From the NCBI GenBank assembly GCA_015680685.1, contig MNCI01008582.1, forward strand, positions 495,427 through 559,426: a DNA stretch of 64,000 nt, given 5' to 3'. Made by a program: the position numbers and the translations under genes. Source of the DNA: Gnetum montanum (lineage: Eukaryota > Streptophyta > Gnetopsida > Gnetales > Gnetaceae). Positions within the stretch are counted from its first letter, which is position 1. Each line of letters begins with the position of its first letter. Below, piece by piece: positions 32,815-44,900 of this stretch. The notes beneath the pieces are model-generated. The model was not told where the DNA came from and searched no databases. It worked only from the letters and a program-made list of their open reading frames with translations.

Positions 32815-34250
32815 ATGGAGTACACATTTTTAAACAATGGCAAGTCGATTGTAATCAATGCAAATCTTGCTCCTGAACAAAAAGACAAGTTGTTGCAGGT
32901 CGTTAACAAGTGCCCAACAACCTTTGCTTGGTCATATCCCGAGCTAACAGGAATCGATCCAAGGATATGCCAGCATCATATTTACACCGACTTGGCTATA
33001 AAGCCAAGAAGGTAGCCGTAGAGGCAGAGGGAATAGAACAACTCCTCACGGCAGGGTTCATCTATCCTATCGTGGATAATAAGGGGGTTAGTCCACTCGT
33101 AATTGTGTCAAAGAAAAGTGGCAAGTGGCAAGTCTGCATTGACTTCAAGCTGTTAAATATGGCAACATTTAAAGATCATTTTCCATTGCCATTTGTGGAC
33201 CAAGTGTTGGACACTATCTCCAGGCATTGCTATTATTGCTTCTTGGATGGTTATAGTAGCTATAACTAGATCCAAACAACACCAAAAGATGAGGCCAAGA
33301 CAACATTCATGAATCCCTAAGGGACTTGTGCATATTGTAAAATGCCATTCAGTCTATGCAAGGCCCCTGCAACATTTCAACATTTGGTCCTCAGTATTTT
33401 CCAACAACAAATAGGTAGCGGGGTAGAAGTCTTTATAAATGACTTTTCAACCTATGGGGCTACATTTGAGCAAGCTTTGGACCGCCTTGAGCAAGTACTA
33501 AAGACATGTGTTGAAACAACCCTCAAGCTCAATTAGCAAAAAAGCCATTTAATGATCCAGGAAGGCATAGTACTGGAGCACAGAATTACTCAAGCAGGGT
33601 TGAGGTAGACCTAGAAAAAATAACAGTTATCCAAGGAATCACATGTCAACCAGAGACAATTAAAGACATCTGATCATTCCTTGGACATATTGACTACCAC
33701 CGACGATTCATAGTGAATTTCTCTAAGATTGCAAAGCCGTTGGTAGAGCTTACAAAGAAAAATGCTCCGTTTATCTGAACCAACAGTTAAAGGACAAACT
33801 TGTAGAAACGACAATTCTACGGGCACCAAACTAGTCTAGACCATTTCACATAATGACGAACGCATCTAATTATGCTTTGGGAGTCGTGCTTACGTAGTTG
33901 GACAATAAAAAACATCCATATTACATCCACTACATGAGCCAAAGCATTGTGGGTGCACAGCTGAATTACACCACAATGGAGAAAGAATTAATGGCAGTGA
34001 TGTGTGCTCTTGAAAAGTTCAAGCACTGTACCTGGTTATAAAGTAGTTGTGCACATAGACCACAGTGCCATCCACTGCCTAATGAACAAGCCAAAGGTGA
34101 GCCCCCGTATCATATCGTGGCTCATGATCTTGCAAGAATTCGATCTCACAATGGTAGATCAAAAGGGGACTGAGAATGTGGTTGCTGACCACCTCTCTCG
34201 GTTAAGATGGGATGACAAAGAGGAGGAGAGCCTGCTCTCTAATCAATTTC
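32815..34250 (+). pseudogene. Athila-like reverse transcriptase and RNase H
   Basis: RT shows PELTGIDPRICQHHIYTD, AGFIYPIVDNKGVSPLVIVSKKSGKWQVCIDFKLLN, FPLPFVDQVLD, the catalytic Asp in CFLDGYSSYN, and VFINDFSTYG, where the YVDD-type motif has Asn (codon 33438-33440). RNase H has TNASNYALG (Asp to Asn twice), AQLNYTTMEKELMAV and ENVVADHLSRLRW. The frame shifts near 33005 and again before 34004. The protein cannot be active. Confidence 0.85.
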
Positions 34251-34279
34251 CAGATGAACTCCTCTTTATAGGAGCAATA

Positions 34280-35600
34280 AATGACCAAGTGCCCACAGAA
34301 ACAAAATGGTATGATGACATCCTCACTTACCTTCTCACTCAGGAGATGCTACAAGGTCTGGACTTTAGAAAGAAACAACAATTTCTTCATTAGGCAAAGT
34401 ATTTTATGGAAACCAACAGACACCTTTACAAAGTATGCATTGATTGCCTAGTTCGTTGGTGTCTCCCTGATGCAAATCAACCACGTGTTTTCCAAGATGC
34501 TCATGAAGGCCCCTGTGGAGGCCACTATGCTGGAAGACACACGACCATAAAAATCCTGATGGCAAGATACTATTGGCCTACAATCTTTAGGGACACCCAC
34601 TAGTTTGTCCAATTTTGTAAATGCTATCGACGAGATGGTGAGATGACCACTCGAATGTAGGGTCCTCAACAGTGGATTCAACCACTAGAGCCCTTTGACA
34701 TATGGGGCATAGACTTCATGGGTTCCATTACACCCATGCCCAATGGAAAGGAGTATATCATCATAACAATTAACTACTACACCAAATGGGTAGAAGCAAC
34801 AACCATCACCAACTGTACATCATCCACTACTACTAGATTTGTATAACAAAATATTGTCAACAGGTTTGGGATGCCACGTGCACTGATTTCTTACAATGGA
34901 ACTCACTTTACAGGTGCCACCTTTCGAAAACTTATGCAATGCTTGGGGGTCGAACATAAATTAACAACACCCTATCACCCCCAAGCCAACAGTCAAGTAG
35001 AGATAACTAACAAGGAGATCACAAAGATCCTAACAAGGACCATAAGCAAATATAGGAGAGATTGGAGCACAAAACTCAACAATGCCCTATGGGCCTACCA
35101 CTCAACATGGAAACTCCCTATTGGCTACTCTTCGTGTGAGCTAGTATACGGAAAACTTTCAACACTCCCAATTCAATCCAAGCTCCATACACTCTCAACA
35201 GCCTGTGAACTAAATCTTGACCTAAGTCTAGCACAACAAGAAAGATTGATCAACCTCAATGTGCTAGATGAGAACCAATTAGTGGCCCTATCTTTGAATG
35301 AAGTGCACAAGGCATTCAACAAGCAACAACATGACCTAAGAATATGGAAAGTAAAATACCAACCAGGAGATAACATTCTCTATTGGAACCCCACACATGT
35401 ACCACAAAAAACTAAGTTTCAAACATTGTGGAAAGGACCTTATATAATTGTTGAAACCTTTCCCTCTACGGCCATGACCATATACAAACCTGAGAGCCCA
35501 AATAAAAAGCAATTGGTCAACATCCAACAAGTGAAGCTTTTCCATGAGCCCAAGCAAGCTAGTACAACAAATACCTCAACAAATGGACTATCATGTTCAA
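34280..35600 (+). pseudogene. Athila-like integrase
   Basis: The HHCC zinc domain lies in HEGPCGGHYAGRHTTIKI to FCKCYRRDG. The core has FDIWGIDFMG (first Asp) and ALISYNGTHF, where the second catalytic Asp is Tyr (codon 34892-34894). YHPQANSQVEITNKEI follows with the catalytic Glu kept. The C-terminal part runs to VNIQQVKLFHEPKQ. The last 785 bases are open. Confidence 0.85.
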
Positions 35601-35624
35601 TTTTTCGAATCTCCTCCTGCCAAC

Positions 35625-35641
35625 TCAGTCATGGGGGAGAT
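35625..35641 (+). promoter_or_regulatory. Internal polypurine-tract-like copy
   Basis: CTCAGTCATGGGGGAGA, just after integrase, repeats the core of the real polypurine tract before the 3' LTR (TTCAGTCATGGGGGTA at 40735-40750). It could prime extra plus strands; that is inference. Confidence 0.45.
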
Positions 35642-35659
35642 GCCCATCTGTGCTAAATC

Positions 35660-37090
35660 ATATGGCTCCTCAATTTTATAATTTTTTATTCACATTTTTT
35701 ATTTTGCAAGTTAGTTATTCTACAACTTTTTTATTTCCAAAATTTTTCATATTTTTACACCATCATTAATACATTTGAATCTTCATTAAACATTTTACAC
35801 TTTCTTATATATTTTACTTTGTTTGAGTGTGATTTTCAATTTTTCCTAATAAAAATGCTTTGTGCCAACAGGACACGGTGGTGTTGTGGTTGCTACTAAT
35901 GGTGGTTTGTGCTTTATGTTTGGTTTGCTAATGTCTAGTTTCTATTTTTGAATTTTTGTACCAATGACTTAGTCATGGTTTCTTTTTCATAGAATATGCA
36001 ATGAGTCCACGACATGCACCCATCCACAAACTCTAAAGGTCCCTTTCATTAAATCAAGTTTTAATAAATTTGTGACTTTTGTAGTTTCCAGAATTGAGAA
36101 GGATTCAAAGGTTTGAACATGGTGTGACTTCAAGGAGACTCAATACTCTTCGTACTCTTCTACTTACTTGGGTGCTTGAGTGTTTTTCATCAACTTCTTA
36201 CCATTCCATGTTCCAATAACACGAAGTCAATAAAGTCTTTGCATTATGTGGTTCCCATCCAAAAAGAGAAAAAAAAACATGATGGGAATTCAAAGCACAT
36301 CCCTTAAACAAATAAACGGGCTACAAGCATTGGTTATGGGACTAGAAAGACATGTTACCCATGCCTGAAGGTCCCCTCTAACCAAGGCCCTATCTCACTT
36401 CCTACTTCTCTTTTCTTCTCTTTATAGAATGGTCGTTGTTTTGTGGGAGCACTCTTGTGTCTTGGGGGTGGATCGATCTTGGAGTGGCAATGCAAAGCCA
36501 CTAAAAGAGGTTCTGGACTAAGGATGGATCTTCTCAAGTCATTTTAACATAAATTCCACAAGGAACTTCTTATGACCTTAGTTTGGAATTCCATTCCACC
36601 TTCCCCATCATCCATTTATGCTAACCATAACTCACCTCGTTGTCGATGTCCATGTTCTTGATTTTGTGCTTTGGTCTAACGTATTTGAATTCTTAGGTAG
36701 AATCTTCTGGGTTTTGGTCCTTAACTTCCATCGACCATTAGTCACCTATGGGGCCCATGGACTCCTTAGGTTGACGTTATGCAAGGGCAAAAAGGACATG
36801 TGCTTGCTATGTGGAGGACCCACTTGCCTCTCCCTTGGTCAGGTTCATTAAGCACCTTATCCTTAGGCATTCTTACAACCCAAATCTTTCATACACCTAT
36901 CTTCTGCATCACACCATGTGTTCCTTTACAAATTTTGTTCATTAAACACATTCTCCATCAAATTTTTCAATTTTTGGGCTTTCAAAGGCCCTCTTTCAAT
37001 GATTTTATCATATTCTTGGCTTTTCTAAGATTCCATGGACCACAAATCCATTGAAATTTTCATTATATTTTTTTGAGATATTGATATTTC
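35660..37090 (+). other. Non-coding spacer of the Athila-like element
   Basis: AT-rich and without a coherent ORF. Parts match (inverted) the minus-strand element around 57840-57960, so it is an original part of the element. Confidence 0.6.
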
Positions 37091-37094
37091 AAAA

Positions 37095-37210
37095 TTTTTG
37101 TTGATGGGCCCCGTATATGGGGCCCCATCGACGAAGCTGACCTGTATACGAGGCCCCTTATACGAAGCCCCATTGATGTAAGGGAAAAATACTATAGATA
37201 AGCACGACCC
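37095..37210 (+). promoter_or_regulatory. Internal U3-like block upstream of the 3' ORF
   Basis: GATGGGCCCCGTATATGGGG, CCCCATCGACGA, ACGAGGCCCC and GCCCCATTGATG form inverted units like those of the LTR U3. They are followed by AAAAATACTATAGATAAGC, as the LTR has AAAAACTATAAATACAAGC. It ends about 415 bases before ATG 37626. The related element has an equivalent at 57055-57125 (minus). It is a likely promoter for the 3' ORF. Confidence 0.5.
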
Positions 37211-37625
37211 ATTTGGAAAATTTTACATTTTCTCACTAACACCAACGGAGTTTTTCAATTTTTCAAAGCCCAGAACCTTCTAGAGCCCATAACTTCCTAG
37301 CCGTTTATCCAAATCACTCTATTCTTCGACCCTGCAGCTACCAAAGGTAAGCTCTTCATTGTAGGGGCCACAAATGTGCCATTTTTGACAGAACATTTTT
37401 TGTCATTTTTTTAACTCCCACAAAGGTAAAACTAAAAAATCAACTCTTAAACACCAAATTACAAGAGTTAACCTTTCCAACAAGCTCCAATGACATTTAT
37501 AATAAATAATTAATAAAATAATCAATCTGCCATGGTCCAACCTTAGCCAAAGTGTAACTAACTAATGATAGAAGGTATTTAAAAATTTAAGTTACACATT
37601 ATATCTACTAATCCATGGATGTGTT

Positions 37626-40458
37626 GTGACCATAGATAGCACATGCAGGAAGCAAAACTGTCCCAACCAAAGGAGAAATGGCTCGGAACGAGAACAGGAG
37701 GGGATGGGCCAAGAACAACCGCAAGAAGAACCGCTTGCAACCCATGCCACAGGTCTTCTTAGAGAACAGGCAAAAGTGGAATCTATTCGACAGATTCTGG
37801 AACCAGAAGCAACAACAAAACACTCCCATCGAGATGATGCGCCAGCACAACTAGCAAATCTTGAGGTGACCTTGACAACGGCCTATCTAAATCAAATCAA
37901 ATCCAGAGAGGTCTAAAAATTGGTGCTCCAAGGGTTAAACTTTGGCCCTTTCCTAGAGCATGCACCAAAAGAAATGCAAGACCAACTAAAGACCTCTCCC
38001 ATGTGGCCAATCATCACTTCCACTAGGGAGTGGTACATGGGAGAGACGTTCCTATTTTGGAACAACAAGCAACCCGGATCAACAGTGAAAATCAAGGACA
38101 TCTCAATGTCCTACTCAGCGCAAGCCATTGCTGCAGCACTTGGGTTGCCCAAAATAGGGGAAAACCTTATTAAGATCCCAATGTACGCGGATCCCAGTAT
38201 CAACAAAGAATGGGTGCAACGGTGCTATGGTGTCGACTGCAAGGCGTTTGGTGCGCTCACACCGACAAAGAGGATCCATTATAAGATTGGGGCCTTCCAC
38301 CTCAATCCCATGGTGAGGCCAAGCAAAATCACCACCTTCTCTACCTAAGCATGCGCCGCTCTGAGTGGGAGATTCCCAGTCAACCTTGCACAGCTAATCT
38401 ATCTAGAGATGGAGAAGCAGTTTAAAGAAAATGAACACAGAAGGAAGGCACTCCCCTTCCCATGCCTCATCAAGAAACTCTGTCAAAGGGAAGGGATAAT
38501 CCGTTACACCAACGACATAGTCAAAACTATTCCAACTGCCAACTAGGCGAAAATGATGAAGGATAAGATGCCTGCAACCACTATTCAAGAAGAGAAGCAA
38601 CAACCACCACCTCCACCTGCCACTCAGACAACGATGCCAGACATCACTGCAATAGCCCAACGATTGCACGAATACTAAGAATGGCTCTTGAGTGAACAAA
38701 AGCAACGAACAGGCACTAGTGGTGGGGACCCATCCATGTATAGACTAGCAATGAGTCACTTCAATGAGGTGGCCCAAACATTCAGTTTGATGGGTGGAGG
38801 TGAGTCCATTTTCTTAGCCCAAAGAACATAGCTGCTCGCGAGGTCGAATCCAAGTGCCAAAGAGGTCACAATATCTCTTGCAAAACAACAGACACTCCCA
38901 TAAATCTCTGGGAACGCTGCAACCTTCTCAATGCACTTGGAAGAGGGTGAAGGGGCAACTATATTAGTGATGCAACACCAAGGGCAGAAGATAGCAATAG
39001 AAGTGATTGTTGATCGTATTACCGAGACTCTCAATGCACCTGCAACATTTGCATCGGACATCATTGCACTCAGAGATGTGCAAACATCCATAGGGACCAT
39101 AAGGGGTAGAATAAACGCAATGCAACATGAGGAACTACTAGACCGACTAGTTAGAACTGGGCAACTACTTCTAGATGCCTTTGACCTTTCGGACGTCTTT
39201 GACCTTCCGAACAACATTACTACAACCCAGTTGGAGCTACTAGAGGCAAGGGGCAAGAACATAATCTTGAAGGGGCAACTCGAAACAGCCAAAGAACTGA
39301 ATGAACGCTTGACTACGAAAGTTGTTCAATTAAGAGCCTAGATTGCAAATCCCACATTTCTCAACCTGGCACTAACAAGAGATGAAGCTATGGAATAGCT
39401 TTAGACCAAGCTCAAAGGGGTTGAGGGTGCAATGGAGACGACAGTGTTCTATCAATCCTTGGTAGAGGTCACACAGCACAAGATTCAAAAGGCCTTGAAT
39501 CAGACCCGCCAGGAGAATGTCTAGTTGACCGCAGAAAATCATTGCCTGTGGAATGTTGATGAGCACAAGCAACAATTAACTAATTGTATTCATCAACAGT
39601 AGGAGCAACTAGCTAGAGCAAACACAAAACTAAGGAGATCGGCGACAAAAAATAGAAATCTCTCCATGAAGGAAGTCTATGCTCTTTGCCAAAAAACTGC
39701 AATTGAGGTAGCCACCTAGAAATCTGAAGCTCTCAAATTTGAGAAAGTCAAAGACCATTACAGAGAGCAAGTCAATCTATAGAAGGAAGCAAATGAAAAA
39801 CACATTCAGTTGACGAAGGTAAAAGCAAATGAAGCCCTCCAACAACTCCAACAAGGCAAAGAAGTTTGGCAACCCATCGTTGATGGGATAGACACCTACA
39901 ACAAAGCAGAAATCCACATCAAAGAGTTGCAAATTGAGGAGATGATGGAGTACATGGAGCTTGTCAATCTCCATTATGCAAATCTAGCCATGTTGACTAC
40001 CAGACGGTCATAGTGAGAGCTCGAGAAACAGGTGGCCAGCTCGTACTTGCTATATGAGGCCAAGTTCAAGCACCACAAAGTCACCAAGGACAAGCTTGCA
40101 GTATCTAACGTTGAACTCAAAGTTCTCAAGGCACAATTCACTGATCAACGATCAACTATAAAGAACCTAGCTAGGAGGATGAACGACTACCAGGAGCTGC
40201 AAAATGCAGTCAAGGCATTCGACATTGAACGCAAATAGTTCACTACTTGGCTTGTCAATATAAAGGAAATGTTCCCGATAATGCCTTGTCCGTGGGATGT
40301 CCCCATTCCAGCCCACATTGGTGACACCGCATGTACTGTGAATAATCCCCGGAGTAAGGAGGAGATGATGAAGGCATTGCTTCATGCCTTTCGCCTTCCA
40401 CCAGAGGTTGCAGCTGCAGCAAGACAACCGTAGCCACCTCAGCTACCACACATGCCCT
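37626..40458 (+). pseudogene. Long coiled-coil 3' ORF (env position) of the Athila-like element
   Basis: From ATG 37626 one frame runs about 944 codons without a frameshift, broken only by about 18 stops. Every TAA or TAG can come from CAA or CAG by one C-to-T change, and the one TGA (after 40011) from CGA. The N-terminal half has SPMWPIITSTREWYMGETFL and AQAIAAALGLPKIGENLI, which loosely resembles the plant transposon-associated domain of Athila ORFs. RRKALPFPCLIKKL follows. From about 38750 the protein is largely helical and charged, with long coiled-coil stretches (39300-40240). No signal peptide or clear membrane span is seen, so a classical envelope is not supported. Confidence 0.75.
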
Positions 40459-40734
40459 AAAGCCGACAAAAGTCCCTTAGAACCTCAACAGCCACCACTA
40501 CCTAGGACTGTTTGATCTTCTCCACCACATTCATGCCATCAAAGGAAGTGTTGTCCAATTTTTGTGTAGTCATATCATGGTGTTCAATTTTGTGTCATGA
40601 ACACCACAATTTTTGTAATGTGTTGATCTGTACCCTCAAGCACTAAGTTTTGTCAAGTCACTTGTTTTGTTCAGAGTCAATCAATAATCCCATACCTTCC
40701 CAATTTTGTAAAGGAACTCAAGGACAAGTTTTCA

Positions 40735-40750
40735 TTCAGTCATGGGGGTA
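40735..40750 (+). promoter_or_regulatory. Polypurine tract
   Basis: TTCAGTCATGGGGGTA lies directly against the 3' LTR start at 40751. Confidence 0.7.
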
Positions 40751-41671
40751 TGATGAGCGTCAAAGTGTCATGTCGACGGGCCCCATCAATGGGGCAACGT
40801 TTACGTAGTGTTGCCCCGTCGACGAGGCCGCGTCGACATAGTGTTTGCTACATTGATGAGGCGTTGTAGCGTTTGCTACATTGATAGGGCCCTATCGATG
40901 CAGCCCTAGAGCAAAAACTATAAATACAAGCTCCAAACCGTGTTTATGGGCATTCAAGTCATAGTAGTAGCCGAACTCTTGCAGTTTTTACATTCAAAAG
41001 TTAGAATATTTTCCCAAGTGCCTGCAGCAGGAGTCATTGAGTGTATGAATCTTTATTCGAGCACTGTTGTACCTAAACCACACCAGAGTGTACAACAATA
41101 AAGATGAGCTTCTTGATAAACCTTGCAGCATTCTAGATAGTTTATGATGCTTTATTCATGCATTTAATGCTTTCAATTATTTATTCAATGTTTTCTAGTA
41201 ATTAAGATAATTAAGTAATTAAGCGAAATAAGATAGATAGATTAAATACATAAGTACGACTGCTTCGAGCATAAACACGTACTTGCTTGGTAATCCCAAC
41301 AGCGTTATTACTTGGTGCACCCAATAGCGTAGTGCTTGATAACCCAGCAGTGGATACGTGGGTTCAGGACGTGTACAGAAAGTGAGATTGGATGCTTATG
41401 AATCAATTATTAAATTACTTCATCACTCTCTTTAAGCACCAAGAACAATAAAACATAAAACAATAAAAATCATATGCCTCAATTACACTTAACCATACTA
41501 TGAGCATCACAAGTGTAATTGGAAAGACAACAAACGAGCTTAGGGCAAGGTTCACTTCCTAGAAGACTAGTGCACCAAAAACTAGAGAGTCCACAGAACT
41601 CGACCAGATTGTACATGAACACTTCATGATTCATACGGTTGGGTGTAGGGGTACCTCTTCAATGCTCATCA
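40751..41671 (+). repeat. 3' LTR of the Athila-like element (921 bp)
   Basis: It begins TGATGAGC and ends GCTCATCA, with TATAAATA at 40919-40926. A 28-base tandem duplication (TTTGCTACATTGAT units at about 40843 and 40871) is not in the 5' LTR. TSD CAAGG follows at 41672-41676. Confidence 0.93.
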
Positions 41672-41676
41672 CAAGG

Positions 41677-43080
41677 GAAGCCACAAGCCCCATCATCCAC
41701 GTGCACATATTATACAAAATAGAGGTATTTAATCCCACACAACAAAATGTGTTATCACATCCATATAAATACAACAGTGGCATAGAACAAGGATCTTCCA
41801 TCGCTATAACACAAAAGACAAAAGATGAATCAAAACAAGGATAAACAAAACAAGGTCAACCAAAATAATGCTAAGAAATGTTGACATAAGTTTGTTTGTC
41901 CCATTACATCCCCATAATTTATAACTATGGAAATCGGCATCATGCTCAAGCAAAAGACTCATGTGGCTCTCCTTATTCTCAAGTGCCTCCATTGCATTCC
42001 TAGGGATGCTAAGGGATTCCCATTTAGACTTGTTACTTGTGGGAAGTTAAGGTTTCCATGCATTCCTTGTCCAATGGTCATCCACCATGAGGAAGAGATG
42101 TGTGAAGGATGTTGCCATTGCAAAAAAAACAAATAGTAGGAGACTGGTCCTCTAGAGGAAACAATAGGACAAGAAGTAGTTAGAAGGGGCAAAGATGCCC
42201 CCAAAACCAGCCAAAATGACACAATAAGACCTTAACCACTGAAGACAATTCAAATCAAGGGCAAACCCCATGAATAAGAAATATGAAATGTCGCTTACCA
42301 AAGCACTAGGACCAATCCCTGGTGCCTAAAACTTCATACTGCTAGAATTTTTACAAGACATAATTCAGAATGTTACATGGTGTATCATTGTAGAGGGCAT
42401 GGAGGAAAAAACACACCCCAAGATCTTGGATGTGAATCCCAACTACTTGAAAACCTTTTCAAAGAGGTTGGTCTATTGGAAGAGTGCAAAATATCATCAA
42501 GAAAGAAAGGCAATGCATCAATATGACCTTTCATTGCCACCCTCCACACCTCACCATTAAGAGTAAGGCCTAGCAACCACCAATAGTCCAAGTGAGGCGA
42601 ATAACCACCCTGTCGAAAACTATATTGAAATGCCTCTAGTGCCAATGAAATTCAGTGCAATTACCAATAGAATGTCCTCAAAAGTGAACCAAAAGAGAGG
42701 GCCACCCAGTAGCACAGATAATCATCTAGAGATCTTTAAATTATTGATACTTGACAAGCAAGCTTGACTCAATGGTTAGTACTTTCACCTCATGCCAAAT
42801 CATTTTTCTTTCAAAAATGAAGGACTGCAACCTACAGTCAAGTTGCGATCAAGACTGCAACCCAGTTAGAACTCGCAGCCACCTCACGGTGAGCCCATGC
42901 TCAATGTTGCAGCCTTCATCAACCCTAAGGCCTACTTCCGCCAACATTTCAAGCCATCCACACTACTGTAGCACCTCTAACACCTTCGCATCAATTTTTC
43001 TACGTCTAATTGATATGACCAAAAAAATTTAAATTGTAGCAACACAACCAATCATCCTAGATCCAAAATTGTACAAAAAC
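41677..43080. other. Intron sequence, no gene recognised
   Basis: No coherent coding sequence. At about 42755, CTTGACTCAATGGTTAGTAC looks like a tRNA A-box head, but no clear B-box follows, so it is not called. Confidence 0.5.
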
Positions 43081-43189
43081 ATGCCTTACTAGTGGATCAA
43101 AGGTTGTTTCCCTCCAAAACGGGGACCAGAGAAGTGTGGAGCTCCTTACAAGTTCCATGCTATCTTAACTATCCCTAAAGAACTACATG

Positions 43190-44900
43190 GTCCTAATTCC
43201 TTTGTGTACTATGTCACAAGCATATATAGGCTTGTTGAGGAGCTTTGGTTCCAATGCTCATGCCACCACCCTTCTCTTTGAAGCAAGGCTTAGGATTAGA
43301 CGCATTAGAGTAGGAACATGTCTTAGCTTTCTTAAGGGAATGATATCATGCACGTATGTGAACACTTTTAAGTATGTTATGAATGTTGCATTGGTTTAGT
43401 TTGCTTAAATGATTATAAAGGAGTCCTCGTTATACTTCTAATCTTGGACTAACGTGTGGCATGTGAGCTGTGTACTTATGTTGTGCTCGCAAGTTATTGA
43501 GAACATTAAGGCGTAGTCCACCTTGAGTCTACTCTAAAACATTTGACTACTTTGGGATACTTGGGTGCTACCAAGTGATGCTTTCCCAGAGTAGTGTCAT
43601 TACACTTGGTATCAAAGCCAAGGTTTTTGGTTTGAGGCTAGTGTTAGTTCATGATTCGTGATAGCGATTTGTTGTTCCTGATTCATGTGTTGCTATGGCA
43701 CACAAGAACAACAAAGGCTACTAGAATCCTAGCAATGCTTCTCCTAGTTCCAATCTTCACAATGGGCTCATGGGAGATGACAAACGAGGCAGCTATATGC
43801 ACAAGGAGGTGCATAGTGATGTGAATGTGTACAAGGATGAAGCTATGAAAATTTAGAAGAGATGGCTAAAAATGAGTGAACAAATCCTCATCCTACTCTT
43901 GTAGAGGATCCAATTGCATGAACAATTGCTACAAGCACATGACATACATATGTGTTGTCTACCTTAAGCAAAAAGGGGTTCATATGACTCTTGATTTTGT
44001 TGGTTATGGGAACAGTTATCACAAGTAGGTGACACAACCAAGAGGCATATACCTAAAACAAAAATGGCAAAATGATTCAAGCATTAGTTGATTTGAGGAA
44101 GTTCCTTTCTTGTTGGGTTGAGCTTGTGCACAAAAACACAAATGTGCTCTAGCTCAAAATTTTATACTAAGAAATCACGTGGTGTGCCAAAGGAATGCTA
44201 TCGATGATCTCCAGTTTGTGCAAAATAGTTGTGTGTGCCCAAGTGTGTTATGATGAATCATGGGAGAAACACATGCTCTTCTACCAGTTGATCCTTGTGA
44301 CAGTTCAAGATGGTGTTTCCCTCATGCATCAAATATGAGGCAATGTATCTTACCAATGTTCCTTACTGCAATACGTTGCTCTTGTGGGGTGGCCATTCTT
44401 GAATCCATTGATATTGGGACAAGTCTTTAGCTTGAATGCCAAAAGGACTTGATAATTTGGTGTAATGGTATGGTCATTCTATGTTCATGTGTGGTGAAGC
44501 TACACTTGGATTCTCATCCAAGTGTCCTTTGCTAGTGATGTCATGATGGGTCAGCTCATGATCCATAGAAGGGAATTGATAGTGTTTCAAATTTTCCTAT
44601 TTGTAAATCTCATGATTGAGAAGAGTATTGTCCATGTTCTTATTCTCGAATGGCAGTTTGAGCATGAAAGTTCTTGGATGATTCAATTTCTTGATTCTTT
44701 TGTTCAAATTTTCCTCATTGAGGATTTGATTTGACTTAAGGAGCCATTACTCCAAATGTAGGTGGTGATTCTTCCCTATTTGAAACAACATGATGCTTTA
44801 TTGTGAGGTTGTGAATGCTCAAATATACAAGTACTAATGTGCTAGACTTGGTGATTTATAATTGGGGAGTCATGATAAAATTCTTAATTTCTAATAATGT
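43190..44900 (+). mobile_element. Ty3-type LTR end, primer site and degraded gag
   Basis: An LTR 3' end (GTGTCATTACA, ending 43604) is followed by TGGTATCAAAGCCA (43607-43620), the tRNA-iMet primer site with one transition. At about 43697 a degraded leader reads MAHKNNKGY. Stops and shifts obscure the rest. A TATA-like CATATATAGG lies at about 43222, but the LTR start and a partner LTR were not found. Confidence 0.55.

Larger units (their letters stand above)
28456..41671 (+). mobile_element. Complete Athila-like Ty3 LTR retrotransposon (13.2 kb)
   Basis: Both LTRs, the primer site, gag, protease, RT-RNase H, integrase, a long extra 3' ORF and a polypurine tract are present. TSD CAAGG lies at 28451-28455 and 41672-41676. 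The tRNA-Asp-type primer site, the size and the ORF after integrase fit the Athila lineage. The LTRs differ at about 8 percent in a 235-base stretch aligned by eye, plus indels, so the insertion is old. The coding region is dead. The element lies in the 24.3-kb intron and is antisense to the host gene. Confidence 0.93.

Noticed and set aside
37626-40458. Retroviral envelope protein
   Set aside because: The position is right, but no signal peptide, transmembrane segment, Cys pattern or furin-like site is visible; the protein is mainly coiled coil.
28456-41671. Integrated pararetrovirus (caulimovirid)
   Set aside because: Clear LTRs, a 5-base target duplication, a primer site after the LTR and an integrase with HHCC and DDE remains show an LTR retrotransposon.
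42755-42900. tRNA gene or second SINE family
   Set aside because: CTTGACTCAATGGTTAGTAC resembles an A-box, but no GGTTCRANNCC B-box lies at the right distance and no cloverleaf can be drawn.
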